64,000 nt of DNA from NCBI RefSeq assembly GCF_038050405.1, contig NZ_CP150900.1:1054001-1118000 (forward strand), given 5' to 3'. Under the pieces are notes generated by a model. The model did not search any database. It was not told the DNA's origin and saw nothing but the letters and a program-made list of their open reading frames with translations. Origin of the DNA: Paraburkholderia sp. IMGN_8 (GTDB lineage Bacteria; Pseudomonadota; Gammaproteobacteria; Burkholderiales; Burkholderiaceae). Positions within the stretch are counted from its first letter, which is position 1; every line of letters starts with the position of its first letter. Both the position numbers and the translations under genes were made by a program. This document shows positions 1 through 8,513 of the stretch, one piece after another.

Positions 1-386
1 ATTTCCTGTCCACCTACTCGGCGCGCAAGCTCGGCATGCAGACCACCGGCAACGCAGGCGGTTCGCACAACCTGTCGCTGCGCAGCTCGAACACGCGTCC
101 TGAAGACGACTTCGAGGAAATGCTGAGGAAGCTCGGCACGGGCCTGTTGCTGACCGAGCTGATGGGGCAGGGCGTGAACTACGTGACGGGCGACTATTCG
201 CGCGGCGCGTCGGGCTTCTGGGTCGAGAACGGCAAAATCCAGTATCCGGTCGAGGAAATCACGGTGGCGAGCACATTGCAGGAAATGTTCCGCCATATCG
301 TCGCGATCGGTGCGGATACGATTACGCGCGGCACCAAGCAGACCGGTTCGGTGCTGATCGAACGGATGACGATCGCTGGGCAGTAA
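1..386 (+). CDS. pmbA: PmbA/TldE, TldD-partner metalloprotease subunit (3' end only)
   Basis: Only the last 127 codons are present; the frame enters at base 3 and ends with TAA at 384-386. The stretch [20 protein letters not shown] followed by VEEITVAS is the characteristic C-terminal block of the TldD/PmbA (peptidase U62) family. PmbA forms a heterocomplex with TldD that unfolds and degrades small peptides; in E. coli it matures microcin B17 and degrades CcdA. The family is about 450 residues long, so roughly 320 residues lie left of the window. A bidirectional terminator follows before the convergent folA. The family call is firm; PmbA rather than TldD is chosen from the wording of the C-terminal motif. 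Confidence 0.9.
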   Translation, partial: FLSTYSARKLGMQTTGNAGGSHNLSLRSSNTRPEDDFEEMLRKLGTGLLLTELMGQGVNYVTGDYSRGASGFWVENGKIQYPVEEITVASTLQEMFRHIVAIGADTITRGTKQTGSVLIERMTIAGQ

Positions 387-430
387 GCGCCGGTTTTAGC
401 CGCTGGTTTTAACCGCGGGCTCCACAAACA

Positions 431-463
431 AAACGCCACGCAAGCCATCGCGTGGCGTTTTCT
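431..463. terminator. Bidirectional terminator between pmbA and folA
   Basis: Perfect 11-bp stem (AAACGCCACGC at 431-441 and GCGTGGCGTTT at 450-460) with an 8-nt loop. It has A residues on one side and T residues on the other, so it can end pmbA (+) and folA (-) transcripts. Confidence 0.8.
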
Positions 464-511
464 CATCCGTGTGCGAGTCGTGCTCGATGCGTCAAACGCT
501 GGCCAACAACC

Positions 512-1012
512 TCAAGCGCCCTTGCGCCGATAGGTGACGAACGCGTAATCGAAATCGTTCGGTGCGTGCGCGCGATGCGTTTCGTGCGCAACTTCTTCCC
601 ATTCGTTTTCGTCGAGTTCGGGGAAAGTGGCGTCGCCCTCGAAGTCCGCCGAAATCTCGGTGATGATCAGCTTGTCCGCCTGACGCAGACCCTCGGTATA
701 TAACTGCGCGCCGCCGATCAGAAACGCTTCCGGCGCCTGATCCTGCGCGGCCAGCTTGAGCGCGTCTTTCAGGGTGGTTGCGGTATCGCAGCCCTGAAAA
801 CGCCGCGTGGCATCCCGTGTCACGACGATGTTGCGGCGTCCCGGCAGCGGCCGGCCGATCGATTCATGCGTCTTACGGCCCATGATGATGGGCGCGCCCA
901 TCGTGGTGCGCTTGAAGAACGCGAGGTCTTCGGGAAGTCGCCAGGGCAACTGGTTGTCGCGGCCGATCACGCCGTTATTGGCGCGAGCGACGATCAGGGT
1001 GAGCGTCGTCAT
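512..1012 (-). CDS. folA: Dihydrofolate reductase
   Basis: A 166-residue type I DHFR that reduces dihydrofolate to tetrahydrofolate with NADPH and so restores the folate consumed by thymidylate synthase. The N-terminus reads [20 protein letters not shown], followed by [13 protein letters not shown] (substrate-pocket acidic residue), [18 protein letters not shown] (NADPH binding) and FLIGGAQLY. The open frame extends 28 codons upstream, but the ATG at 1012 starts exactly where the family starts, and the total length is typical. thyA, its metabolic partner, lies 10 kb to the right, separated by the amyloid block. No strong Shine-Dalgarno is visible before this ATG. Confidence 0.96.
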   Translation of the reverse strand: MTTLTLIVARANNGVIGRDNQLPWRLPEDLAFFKRTTMGAPIIMGRKTHESIGRPLPGRRNIVVTRDATRRFQGCDTATTLKDALKLAAQDQAPEAFLIGGAQLYTEGLRQADKLIITEISADFEGDATFPELDENEWEEVAHETHRAHAPNDFDYAFVTYRRKGA

Positions 1013-1096
1013 CGAATGGAAAGGGGAACGTAACCGGACTGATTCTACCTGACGCGCAAGCCGGGTCCGCTGCTTCTGCCGGACTGCGAGCAGCAA

Positions 1097-1136
1097 CGCC
1101 GCGCCGGGAGGCGGACGAACCCTGACCGGCGCGGCG
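1097..1136 (-). promoter_or_regulatory. 11-bp hairpin directly after the first sigma-54 activator gene
   Basis: CGCCGCGCCGG at 1097-1107 and CCGGCGCGGCG at 1126-1136 are perfect inverse complements with an 18-nt loop. The hairpin begins one base beyond the stop codon of the activator gene and lies between it and folA. No T tract follows on the minus strand, so it is either an atypical terminator or a 3' end stabiliser. Confidence 0.5.
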
Positions 1137-2690
1137 TCATTCCTGCGTGGGCTCGTCGGGCGCGCTCATCTCGCGCAACCCGTGGTGGCCCATCAAGCGG
1201 TACAGCGTGACGCGCGAAATATTCAGATCCACCGCCGCCTCGTTCAGGCGGTGACGATGGCGCAGCAGCGCCGCTTCGATCGCGCGCTTCTCGGCGGCAT
1301 CGCGCGCTTGCGACAGGCTCATGGTCTGCTGCTCGGTGAAGTGGGCGAGGTCGAGGTCGTTTGCGGAAATCAGCTTGTCCTCCGCCATCACGATCGCGCG
1401 GCGCACGCGGTTGATCAGTTCGCGCACATTGCCCGGCCAGTTGTAGTTGTACATCGCTTCGATCGCCGACGGCGCGAAGCCGCGAATCTTGCGCGCACTG
1501 TCGACCTTGAACTTGCGCAGAATGTGGTGCGCGAGGATTTCGATGTCTTTGCCGCGCGCGCGCAACGGCGGTTCGTCGACGCGCAACACGCACAGACGGT
1601 GGAACAGGTCGGCGCGGAACTGTCCGTCGCGCATCGCGTTTTCCAGATCGACGTGCGTGGCCGAAATGATCCGCACGTCGACCGGAATCGACTCGCGGCC
1701 GCCGAGCCGCTCGATCTTGCCTTCCTGCAGGAAGCGCAACAGGCTCGCCTGGCTTTCGAGCGGCAGATCGCCGATTTCGTCGAGCAGCAGCGTGCCGCCG
1801 TCCGCCGCTTCGACCCGGCCGATCTTGCGCTGATTGGCGCCCGTGAATGCGCCGCGCTCGTAGCCGAATAGTTCGGACTGCAACAGATGGTGCGGGATCG
1901 CGCCGCAATTGATCGCGATGAACGGTGCCTTGCGGCGCGGCGAGCGTTCGTGGATCGCCAGCGCGGTGAGCTCCTTGCCGGTGCCCGACTCGCCGGAGAT
2001 GAACACGCTCGCATCGGTGTTCGCTACCTTGCGGATGGTGCGAAAGAGCTGCTGCATCGCTTCGCAGGTGCCGACCATTTCGTCGTCGCCTGACTCGGCG
2101 ACGGGCAGGGTGAGTTCCGGCTCGCACAACGTCACCATGCCGAACGCGTGGCTCACCAGATAGTCGATTGTTGCGTTCGCCACTGGCATCTTCACGTAGT
2201 CGAAACAGTAGTGGCGCACGAGCCGCCGCACCTCCGGATCGGTCAGGCGTTCGCTGGTGGCGAGCGCGACCCAGCCGACCTGCTGCTGGCGCAAACTCGC
2301 TTCGAGTCCGCCGAGATCGCGTAGCGGAAAGCTCGCCAGATCGGCGATGCCGGCACACGCCACGTCCGGTTTCACGAGCCTGCTGAGCTCGTGCGCCGAA
2401 CGCGCCACGGCGACGTGCCAGCCACGGCTTTTCAGATGCGCGGTGAGGGTTTCGTCCGGCGTACGTGCGACGTACAGCAGCATGCGTTCCGTTTGTGCAC
2501 GGGCAGCCGTCGCGCCGGCAATCGCCGTAACCGCAGTAGCCGGCGTAACCGGTGCAACAGCGGCACGGTTCGTCACGGCTTCGACAGGACGGCCCACAGG
2601 CATGTCCTTCGGCAGGGCAAGCGTCATATGCGATCCCGCTCCCGCTCCGGCACCCGGCGTCACACTAGTCAGATGAGGTGATTCACGCAC
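1137..2690 (-). CDS. Sigma-54-dependent activator with VpsR-like N-terminal domain (last gene of the amyloid operon)
   Basis: 517 residues. Residues ~70-190 form a receiver-like domain without an obvious phospho-acceptor aspartate, resembling the VpsR N-terminal family. Residues ~205-440 are the AAA+ sigma-54 interaction domain: Walker A GESGTGKE ~233-240, the sigma-54 contact loop GAFTGA ~280-285, Walker B LLLDEIGD ~301-308. A Fis-type helix-turn-helix ([20 protein letters not shown]) closes the protein. The start is a GTG at 2690 preceded by GAGG; residues 1-69 are Ala/Pro/Thr-rich and absent from the sister protein at 9571-10965, so a later start (2627 or 2483) is possible. It lies 24 nt after the FapF-like gene in the same direction, so it probably belongs to the operon and feeds back on its sigma-54 promoter. 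Relation to VpsR is from family knowledge; c-di-GMP sensing is only a possibility. Confidence 0.85.
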   Translation of the reverse strand: MRESPHLTSVTPGAGAGAGSHMTLALPKDMPVGRPVEAVTNRAAVAPVTPATAVTAIAGATAARAQTERMLLYVARTPDETLTAHLKSRGWHVAVARSAHELSRLVKPDVACAGIADLASFPLRDLGGLEASLRQQQVGWVALATSERLTDPEVRRLVRHYCFDYVKMPVANATIDYLVSHAFGMVTLCEPELTLPVAESGDDEMVGTCEAMQQLFRTIRKVANTDASVFISGESGTGKELTALAIHERSPRRKAPFIAINCGAIPHHLLQSELFGYERGAFTGANQRKIGRVEAADGGTLLLDEIGDLPLESQASLLRFLQEGKIERLGGRESIPVDVRIISATHVDLENAMRDGQFRADLFHRLCVLRVDEPPLRARGKDIEILAHHILRKFKVDSARKIRGFAPSAIEAMYNYNWPGNVRELINRVRRAIVMAEDKLISANDLDLAHFTEQQTMSLSQARDAAEKRAIEAALLRHRHRLNEAAVDLNISRVTLYRLMGHHGLREMSAPDEPTQE

Positions 2691-2714
2691 GTTCGACCTC
2701 GTATCGTTGACACG

Positions 2715-4151
2715 TCAGAAGGTATAGGGAAACCGCAGGCCGACCACGAAGTTCGGCGCATCGGGCGTCAAGCCGACCGACACCGAGCCGTTGATGGTCA
2801 AGTGCTTGTTCACGACGTGGTTCAGGCCAAAATTCAGCGCCGCGGCTGTGGTTTCGCTGCCCGGCACTTTTTCGTATGAGCCGCCCGGTGCACGGGTCTT
2901 CGATTCGGGTTCCAGCGCCATCGTGTACGAGATGCTGGCCGAGTCCTTATCGGAGAACGCCAGCGCTACGCCGCCCCCGAACTGCACGATGTCGCCGAGC
3001 TTGACTGTCGCCGGCTGGGTTTGCCCCTGCACCGATGAAATGTCCGCAAACGACCGCGCGACGTTGTAGGTGTACGAAAGACTGCCGAACAGCACCACCG
3101 GGTCATAGGTTTTCAACAGCGAGACGCCGGCCGTAATGTTCCAGAAGCCGGTGCCGGTGGGCAGCTTGGTGGGCGCAACGAGGTTGGTGTTGTTGCTGTC
3201 GAGCTGCACCAGCTTCTCGCCGAACGGCGACGTGCCGGTCGGCGCCTTGACGCGCAGACTGCCCACTACGTCAGGCAGGCTGTTGGTCTCTTTCAGGAAC
3301 TGGTAGTAGATCCCGAAGTTGACGTCGCCGATATTGCTGCCGTTCAGCGACGCGTCCGACAGCGTATTCGCTGCGCCGCCCGCCCCGCCGACGATAAAGT
3401 TGCTATGCCGGTAGATGTACGGCACGTCCACGTCGATACTGATGCGGTCGGTCAGGCCGTAGCGCGTATCGAGATCGGCCATCACCTGGTGCGATTTGGT
3501 CTCGCCCAGGTTGATGTTGCCGAGGAAAATCGCGTCGAGCGCGAGGAAGCCCGACAGCTGCAACTGGCGGCGATCGTAGTAAGTGTCGCTGATGCCCCAG
3601 TCCATCGTCAGCTTGTGATCGAAGAGCGGCGCATGTTCGCGCTGCACGACCGCTTGCTCGGCTTGCGTGCGCACCGGTTCGGCGGCCTTCTGGGTCTGGC
3701 CGATCGCGCCGCTGCCGTCGGTGGCGGCCGGCAAGCCACCCGCGGTATTGCCCTCGGGTACCGGCGGATAGACCGGCACGCCGGTCGCCGTGCCGGTGTT
3801 GCCGCCCGTCGCGGGCGTGCCCGGATTGATCTGCGCGAGCGGCGGCAGCGGCATGGGCAGGCCGTCGGCGCCGGGTTGCTCGGCCACGGCTTCGCTGCCC
3901 GCGGGCGCACCGTAGCCCGGCGCGCCGCGGCCGCGTTGCGCCATTTCGAGGTTGGTAACCTGTCGTTCGAGTGAGCGAATCTGCCGCTGCTGCTCGTCGA
4001 CCACACGCATCAGCGTGTTCAGCCGTTCTTCAACCGACTGCCCGGCGAGTGCTTGCGCCCCCGCCCCTTGCGACAGTGCGAATAACATGACGGCGGCCGG
4101 AATGGCCGCGAGTGCCATTCGCGGCACCTTTGTCGATCTCATGTTGTTCAT
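2715..4151 (-). CDS. FapF-like outer-membrane amyloid secretion channel
   Basis: 478 residues from the ATG at 4151 (GGGGGAA lies upstream). Signal peptide ~1-33 ending GAQA; a heptad-like coiled coil ~39-72 (VEERLNTLMRVVDEQQRQIR and onward); a Pro/Gly/Thr-rich linker ~75-165; then an amphipathic beta-barrel region ~178-478 ending in VVGLRFPYTF, with the terminal Phe typical of barrel proteins. Coiled coil, flexible linker and barrel in this order is the layout of Pseudomonas FapF, the trimeric pore that exports Fap amyloid subunits. Gene order supports this: it follows FapD-like and FapE-like genes, as in fapDEF. Sequence similarity to FapF could not be measured here, so a generic meta-pathway phenol-degradation type transporter remains an alternative database label. 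Confidence 0.7.
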   Translation of the reverse strand: MNNMRSTKVPRMALAAIPAAVMLFALSQGAGAQALAGQSVEERLNTLMRVVDEQQRQIRSLERQVTNLEMAQRGRGAPGYGAPAGSEAVAEQPGADGLPMPLPPLAQINPGTPATGGNTGTATGVPVYPPVPEGNTAGGLPAATDGSGAIGQTQKAAEPVRTQAEQAVVQREHAPLFDHKLTMDWGISDTYYDRRQLQLSGFLALDAIFLGNINLGETKSHQVMADLDTRYGLTDRISIDVDVPYIYRHSNFIVGGAGGAANTLSDASLNGSNIGDVNFGIYYQFLKETNSLPDVVGSLRVKAPTGTSPFGEKLVQLDSNNTNLVAPTKLPTGTGFWNITAGVSLLKTYDPVVLFGSLSYTYNVARSFADISSVQGQTQPATVKLGDIVQFGGGVALAFSDKDSASISYTMALEPESKTRAPGGSYEKVPGSETTAAALNFGLNHVVNKHLTINGSVSVGLTPDAPNFVVGLRFPYTF

Positions 4152-4254
4152 TTTGTGTTCCCCCGGTGTTCCGGTAGCGCGCCGCCTGTCTGCTGGCATT
4201 GCGCCGCCGTATCAGTACTGCATTTGCTGCAATAGCGGGTGGCGGCCCGCATCG

Positions 4255-5067
4255 TTATCTCCTGCCGTTTTGCAGGGCTTGTAGTACGCCAAGCTGACGG
4301 ATCATTGCGGCCGACATTTGCTGCGTCTGCAAATGCAACTGCAACTGGTTGGCGACTTGCTGGTTATTGCCTGCAATCTGGAGCAACTGGGCGATTTGCC
4401 CGTTGCTCGTCGTGATGGTCTGGGTGGCGAGCCCTGCGGGTGTTTGCAGCGCGACGCTTACGCCGTTGCTGCCGAAGGAAATGCCGGCTTTGATCGAGCC
4501 GGCCGAATTGCCGGCCGCCGCTGACGGTGCGTTGGCGGTGCTTGCCGGCGACACGGCGTTATTGTTGAAATCGATGAGTGCCGAGTTGGCGCCGATGTTT
4601 CGATCGCCTGCCACTTGGGTCACTTGCGAGACGCCGTTGACCGATATGCTCTGTCCGCCGCTCGCTTGAGCATTGGGATTGGCCCCCGAGTTGGCTCCTG
4701 CATTGCCGAAGCCGCCGTCGGTCACGCGCGCAAGCGTGTTGACGGTGCTGGCTAACTGGCCGGCCGCGTTCTGCACGGCAGTCAGCGTGCCTTGGGCGAG
4801 GGCGTTCGCGCCGTTGGGCAGTTGCCATTGCGAAATCACATTCAGAACGAAGCCGGAAATCATGGTGCCGCCGGCATATTTGCCGGTCTGATTGGCGAGG
4901 ACCTCGTCGTCCACCATCTGCACCTTGATAGCGGCGGAGTCGATATCGCGCGACGCGAGAAATTCGGGCACCGGTGGCAAGCCGGCGCTTTGTGACGCGT
5001 AGGCGCTGCTGGTCAGGCCGCACATTATGGTGCAGATCGCCAGGCCTAACTGTGAGAGACGCTTCAT
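4255..5067 (-). CDS. Exported FapE-like protein of the amyloid operon
   Basis: 270 residues with a signal peptide ~1-24 (ends SAYA). A conserved-looking block at ~52-67, VDDEVLANQTGKYAGG, is followed by a hydrophobic strand and SQWQL at ~79-83. The rest is rich in Ala, Asn, Gln, Ser and Gly, with a Gln-rich C-terminus (NNQQVANQLQLHLQTQQM). A related motif, SLDDQVLSRQRGG, occurs in the first protein of the operon. Starts 7 nt after the stop of the C39 peptidase gene, so the two are probably cotranslated. Position between FapD-like and FapF-like genes matches fapE, a minor extracellular fibre component. FapE identity rests mainly on order and composition. Confidence 0.55.
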   Translation of the reverse strand: MKRLSQLGLAICTIMCGLTSSAYASQSAGLPPVPEFLASRDIDSAAIKVQMVDDEVLANQTGKYAGGTMISGFVLNVISQWQLPNGANALAQGTLTAVQNAAGQLASTVNTLARVTDGGFGNAGANSGANPNAQASGGQSISVNGVSQVTQVAGDRNIGANSALIDFNNNAVSPASTANAPSAAAGNSAGSIKAGISFGSNGVSVALQTPAGLATQTITTSNGQIAQLLQIAGNNQQVANQLQLHLQTQQMSAAMIRQLGVLQALQNGRR

Positions 5068-5074
5068 GGTTGGG

Positions 5075-5788
5075 TCAGAACAGGTCTGCCTTGATCAAGC
5101 CGTACTCGACAAAGGGCGTCGCCGCGGTGCCGTTGGCAAGCGCGCTTGCGCGCAGCTTGAGAGCGAGCGACTCGTTGTCCTGCAACAGCGGTGAATCCTC
5201 CCTGAAGGGTTTGCCGAGGACTGCGAACACAAGGCCGTTCCAGGTCCTGGCGAAGTCCTCACCGAGCACGATGCGATTGCCGAGCGCCGGGTCCGCAATG
5301 AACACGCGGCCATCCTGGACATGCTTGACGATCACGAAATGCTCATACCCGTCGATGTTCATCAGAACCATCACGGGGATTTGAAGGTGTTGGAGCGCTT
5401 CGGCGTTGACCCGGAAGCCGCGGCCGCGCAAGCCGATGGTCTCGACGAATTTCTTCATGTCGAGCATCGAGAAGCCGTTCTTGACAACGACTTCGGGCGT
5501 GGAGAACACCATCATCCGGCGGATCAGTTCGGTTTCCGGAATATCGATGCCGTAGCCGAACTTGAGGAGGGTCGCGAGCGCCGCTGCACCACAGCTGTAG
5601 TCGAATTGCTGATTGACGATGTGGTTGTAACGGATGTCCTTCATCGAACGAACCGTCTTGGTCAGCGGAACGCCCGCCAGCGTGGACGTGTCGATGCTCG
5701 CCTGCGCGTAGCCATTGCCCGCGCCTAGAGCACACCCTGCCAGCGCCACGGCGAACCGTAGCGCCGGGAACCCCTTGAACCCGGACAT
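5075..5788 (-). CDS. C39-family cysteine peptidase, FapD-like
   Basis: 237 residues with a signal peptide (~1-29, ending GYAQA). The papain-like C39 signature is complete: Gln and Cys in NQQFDYSCGAAAL (Cys66), the catalytic His in GYEHFVIVKHV (His150), and the Asp in FIADPALG (Asp166). In Pseudomonas, FapD is a periplasmic C39 peptidase required for amyloid export, and it lies directly before fapE and fapF, as here. Unlike bacteriocin C39 proteases it is not fused to an ABC transporter. The start at 5788 has AGGAGA 8-10 nt upstream. Peptidase family is secure; the amyloid role follows from context. Confidence 0.88.
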   Translation of the reverse strand: MSGFKGFPALRFAVALAGCALGAGNGYAQASIDTSTLAGVPLTKTVRSMKDIRYNHIVNQQFDYSCGAAALATLLKFGYGIDIPETELIRRMMVFSTPEVVVKNGFSMLDMKKFVETIGLRGRGFRVNAEALQHLQIPVMVLMNIDGYEHFVIVKHVQDGRVFIADPALGNRIVLGEDFARTWNGLVFAVLGKPFREDSPLLQDNESLALKLRASALANGTAATPFVEYGLIKADLF

Positions 5789-5809
5789 GCTGGTCTCCTG
5801 CTTTTATTG

Positions 5810-5837
5810 GCGCCGGCGGCCGCAAGGCCGCCGGCGC
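5810..5837 (-). promoter_or_regulatory. Perfect 12-bp GC hairpin between amyloid repeat gene and peptidase gene
   Basis: GCGCCGGCGGCC (5810-5821) and GGCCGCCGGCGC (5826-5837) pair without mismatch around a 4-nt loop. It sits between the stop of the 467-residue amyloid protein and the start of the C39 gene. No T tract follows on the minus strand. It could protect the 3' end of the upstream message or lower expression of the downstream secretion genes. Confidence 0.6.
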
Positions 5838-5858
5838 TACCCTCCCCGATACGCCTGC

Positions 5859-7262
5859 TTATCTGCTCACGTTCAACGCCGCGATCGCCAAGCCGTTGTG
5901 CTGCAGGTTGCCCGCGCCGCCGGCGATGTTCACGCCGATGTTGCCGCTCGAGTATTGCAGCGTGTTGTTGCCCAGCATCGCGGTGCCTTCGAACGAGCCG
6001 TTAAAGCTCAGGTTAGCCATCTGGCTGCTCTGGTCGGTCGCAACCATCGCGACATCCGACGAGTGATACGCCTCGACGGTTGTCGTGGAAGCGGCAAGGC
6101 TGTTGTTCTGTGCATTGCCGATGCCGGCTGCCACGTTCACGCCGATGTTGCCTGACGCGCCTTGCAACGAATTGTCGCCAATCGATGCGTTGACCATGAA
6201 GTTGTTGATCTTGGCAGTACCGGCCGACGTCTGGGAGTTGAAGACTTGCGCATTGCCGAACACGTTGCCCACATCGACCGATGCGAGCGATGCGTCGTTG
6301 CTTTGCGCGTTGTCGACCCCTTCCGCGATGTTGATACCGACGTTGCCCGATACGCCGTTACCGACACCGGTGCCCGTGGTCGCCGTCAGGTGGCCGGCTT
6401 TTTGCGTGTTGATGTGTTCCGTGACCCTGCCGGTCACATCCACGTCGGTTTTGTTCAGATAGGCGTCGACGCCCCATGCGGCGGAAACGCTGTCGGTCTC
6501 GGTCGACGAATGGTTGCTATAGCCGCCTTCCTGTTCGGCAAAGGCGTGGTAGCCCGAACCCTGGTCGGCATGGAAGTTCCAGGCCGCGCCCTGACCCGAG
6601 CCGGACGCCGCTTCGAATTCGCCGGACAGGTTTTTCGAGTTGCTGTAGCTGGACGCGTGGTAGCCGGCAGAGTAGCCGCCTTGTGCGTGGAACGAGCCTT
6701 GCCCGTGACTCGGATCGTTGTCGACGGAATAGTTGTAGCTGCCGCCGATCTGGCCGCCGGCCGAGATATGGCCGCCCTGGTTCTGGCTGCTGTGGCTGAA
6801 GCTGCCTTCGATTGCCGCGCTCTTCTGGCTGTACTCATAGCCGCCGCCCGAAATCGAGCTGCTTTGATGGCCATACGCGTAGCCGGACGTTTCGCCGAAT
6901 CCTTCGGAGAACGACGAGGACGACGAACTCGAGCGCGTGGCCGTCGCGAACGCAGTGCCGCCGCCCTTGACCGAATCGTAGCTATTGTTGATGGTGGTCG
7001 TGATGTGGCCCGACGTGTAGGTCTGTGCGTTCGGGTTGAGCGTCGCGTTCGTCATCACGTTTTGCGTGTTGTTGACGACGGCGCCGGCCGTGCCCGAGAC
7101 CTGCACGCAGCCAAACAGCGTGACAAAGCCTTCGATGCCGACTTCTTCTCCGACCAGCGTGGCGTTGAAGATGAACGGGTTGTACGAGACATCGAACCCC
7201 TGTGCGAATACGCTGCCCGATGCTGCTGCGAGTACGGCTGCGGCGATAAGAGTGCGCTTCAT
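5859..7262 (-). CDS. Major repeat-containing secreted protein, FapC/FapB-like amyloid subunit
   Basis: 467 residues, signal peptide ~1-21 (ends VFAQ). Residues ~85-265 are a low-complexity region dominated by Ser, Gly, Tyr, His, Gln and Ala. The C-terminal third holds three copies of an 18-residue motif at ~305, ~370 and ~439: SGNVGINIAEGVDNAQSN, SGNIGVNVAAGIGNAQNN and SGNIGVNIAGGAGNLQHN, spaced 65 and 69 residues, giving a consensus SGN-[IV]-G-[IV]-N-[IV]-A-x-G-x-x-N-x-Q-x-N. Repeats of this Asn/Gln/Gly kind separated by variable linkers are the hallmark of Fap fibre subunits. It is the longest repeat protein of the operon and probably the bulk fibre subunit. Databases may label such proteins adhesin or heme utilization protein; no heme-binding motif was seen. 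Confidence 0.75.
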   Translation of the reverse strand: MKRTLIAAAVLAAASGSVFAQGFDVSYNPFIFNATLVGEEVGIEGFVTLFGCVQVSGTAGAVVNNTQNVMTNATLNPNAQTYTSGHITTTINNSYDSVKGGGTAFATATRSSSSSSSFSEGFGETSGYAYGHQSSSISGGGYEYSQKSAAIEGSFSHSSQNQGGHISAGGQIGGSYNYSVDNDPSHGQGSFHAQGGYSAGYHASSYSNSKNLSGEFEAASGSGQGAAWNFHADQGSGYHAFAEQEGGYSNHSSTETDSVSAAWGVDAYLNKTDVDVTGRVTEHINTQKAGHLTATTGTGVGNGVSGNVGINIAEGVDNAQSNDASLASVDVGNVFGNAQVFNSQTSAGTAKINNFMVNASIGDNSLQGASGNIGVNVAAGIGNAQNNSLAASTTTVEAYHSSDVAMVATDQSSQMANLSFNGSFEGTAMLGNNTLQYSSGNIGVNIAGGAGNLQHNGLAIAALNVSR

Positions 7263-7289
7263 GATTTCGCTCCGATACTTTAAGTGTGG

Positions 7290-7916
7290 TCAGTTAAAAA
7301 GAGTGCCCGCCGGGGGACGGAGCACAAAACTGTTTGCCGTGGCGTTACCGGCGCCGGCTGTCTGGTTGATCTGTACGATCCCATTGACGTTCCTGAAGGC
7401 ATCGCTGGAGATGTTTGCCTCGCGTACGCTATGAACCGCGATGGATTGACCCGGACCTCCGTTTTTCGGGGCCGTCGCGGATAGCTCTCCATCCGAGACG
7501 ATCTCGACTCCGAGCGCCGCGGTACCCAGCTGGGCGCTGTTGCGCTGCAGATTTCCTGCTCCGGCGGACTGGTTCACCAGCACCGCACCGGATGAATTCG
7601 AAAATGCATTGGCCTCGATCGACGCACGCGCGTTCGTGACCCTTGCCGCCACCGAGGCGCTTTGCACGCTGGCGTTGTCGTTGGCGACCGCGTTGCCGGT
7701 CGAGATCGTGATCTGATTGAGCTGCGCGTTATTGACACCGGCGGTTTCATTGACCGTGAGCGCGCCGGTGACGCCGGCTGCCGCACCGTTGCCGATCGTC
7801 GAGTCGGCGCCGATCCTGGGCACCGATTGCGCGTGGGCCGCGCCGGCTACGAGCGCCGCACCGCTCAGGCAGGCGAGCAGGGCCGCGCGCAGCCGCAGAG
7901 ATTGGGCCGGATTCAT
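7290..7916 (-). CDS. Small repeat-containing secreted protein, FapB-like (possible nucleator)
   Basis: 208 residues with a signal peptide (~1-29, ending AAHA). Three copies of a motif related to the repeats of the next gene begin at ~51, ~110 and ~179: GALTVNETAGVNNAQLN, GAVLVNQSAGAGNLQRN and GIVQINQTAGAGNATAN, spaced 59 and 69 residues. The ATG at 7914-7916 overlaps the TGA of the upstream gene by 4 nt, which indicates translational coupling; the next gene starts 27 nt downstream. In Pseudomonas, FapB is the smaller repeat subunit that nucleates FapC. The pairing of a short and a long three-repeat protein here fits that arrangement, but which one nucleates is inference. Confidence 0.65.
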   Translation of the reverse strand: MNPAQSLRLRAALLACLSGAALVAGAAHAQSVPRIGADSTIGNGAAAGVTGALTVNETAGVNNAQLNQITISTGNAVANDNASVQSASVAARVTNARASIEANAFSNSSGAVLVNQSAGAGNLQRNSAQLGTAALGVEIVSDGELSATAPKNGGPGQSIAVHSVREANISSDAFRNVNGIVQINQTAGAGNATANSFVLRPPAGTLFN

Positions 7917-8440
7917 TTCAGACCCCCGAGCGTGCCGCTCAGAGCGTTCGACAGCGGTGCCAACGCGCCCGTCACCGATGTGGTGATGGTGCCGCCGATG
8001 CCCGGAGCCGGCATGCCGATGGTGCCGGCGTTCAGCGCGACGTTGTTGCCGGTCGCCTTGCCGCTCAAAATCTGTGCGACTGCCTGCATGCCGCTGCTGC
8101 CGAGCACGCCGCCGTCGGCGACGCCGCTCGAGCCATGCGCATTCGTCAGATCTGTATCGCCGACTACCTGGGCCATGGCCGGATTGAATGAGGTGGCCGG
8201 GAAGGTGGTGGCTTGCACCGCGACCGGATCCTGGCTCTTCGGCACCGGCACGAAAGCGTCGCGCGGGGTGATCGTGCGCTCGACGATGATGTCGCCCGGG
8301 TTGGTGACCTGTTGCGCGGCGGCATCGACGCTGAAACCGGCGGTGAGCAGGACGACGACGGCTGCCAATGTGGCCGGCAGCAGGGCAGGTAGCGCCGCCA
8401 CCGGGCTGCATGCGCGCGACGTCTGGGTTGGGGGGATCAT
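7913..8440 (-). CDS. Exported protein of the amyloid operon, function unknown
   Basis: 175 residues from the ATG at 8440, which has AAGGA 8 nt upstream; the frame is open further but lacks a better start. A long N-terminal hydrophobic segment (~17-42, ending VDAAAQ) looks like a signal peptide. The mature part includes NPGDIIVERTITPRDAFVPV at ~47-66 and a Gly/Ala/Thr/Ser-rich C-terminus ending SGTLGGLK. No known domain was recognised. It is coupled by a 4-nt overlap to the FapB-like gene, so it is made together with the fibre proteins and is probably a chaperone, minor subunit or surface partner. Confidence 0.6.
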   Translation of the reverse strand: MIPPTQTSRACSPVAALPALLPATLAAVVVLLTAGFSVDAAAQQVTNPGDIIVERTITPRDAFVPVPKSQDPVAVQATTFPATSFNPAMAQVVGDTDLTNAHGSSGVADGGVLGSSGMQAVAQILSGKATGNNVALNAGTIGMPAPGIGGTITTSVTGALAPLSNALSGTLGGLK

Positions 8441-8513
8441 GTCCGTCCTTGCTTTGTCGAATGAGCGGTCGGGAACGCGCCGGCCGCTGAATTGCGTTGC
8501 TGGTTTTGTCCGG

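Noticed and set aside
1045..2358. A 437-codon minus-strand frame overlapping the first activator in another phase
   Set aside because: Arg-rich composition and no domain; the overlapping frame encodes a full sigma-54 activator.
5859..7916. Curli (CsgA/CsgB) subunits
   Set aside because: The repeats lack the curlin pattern S-x5-Q-x-G-x-N-x-A-x3-Q, and no csgG, csgE or csgF gene is nearby; a C39 peptidase and coiled-coil barrel fit Fap instead.
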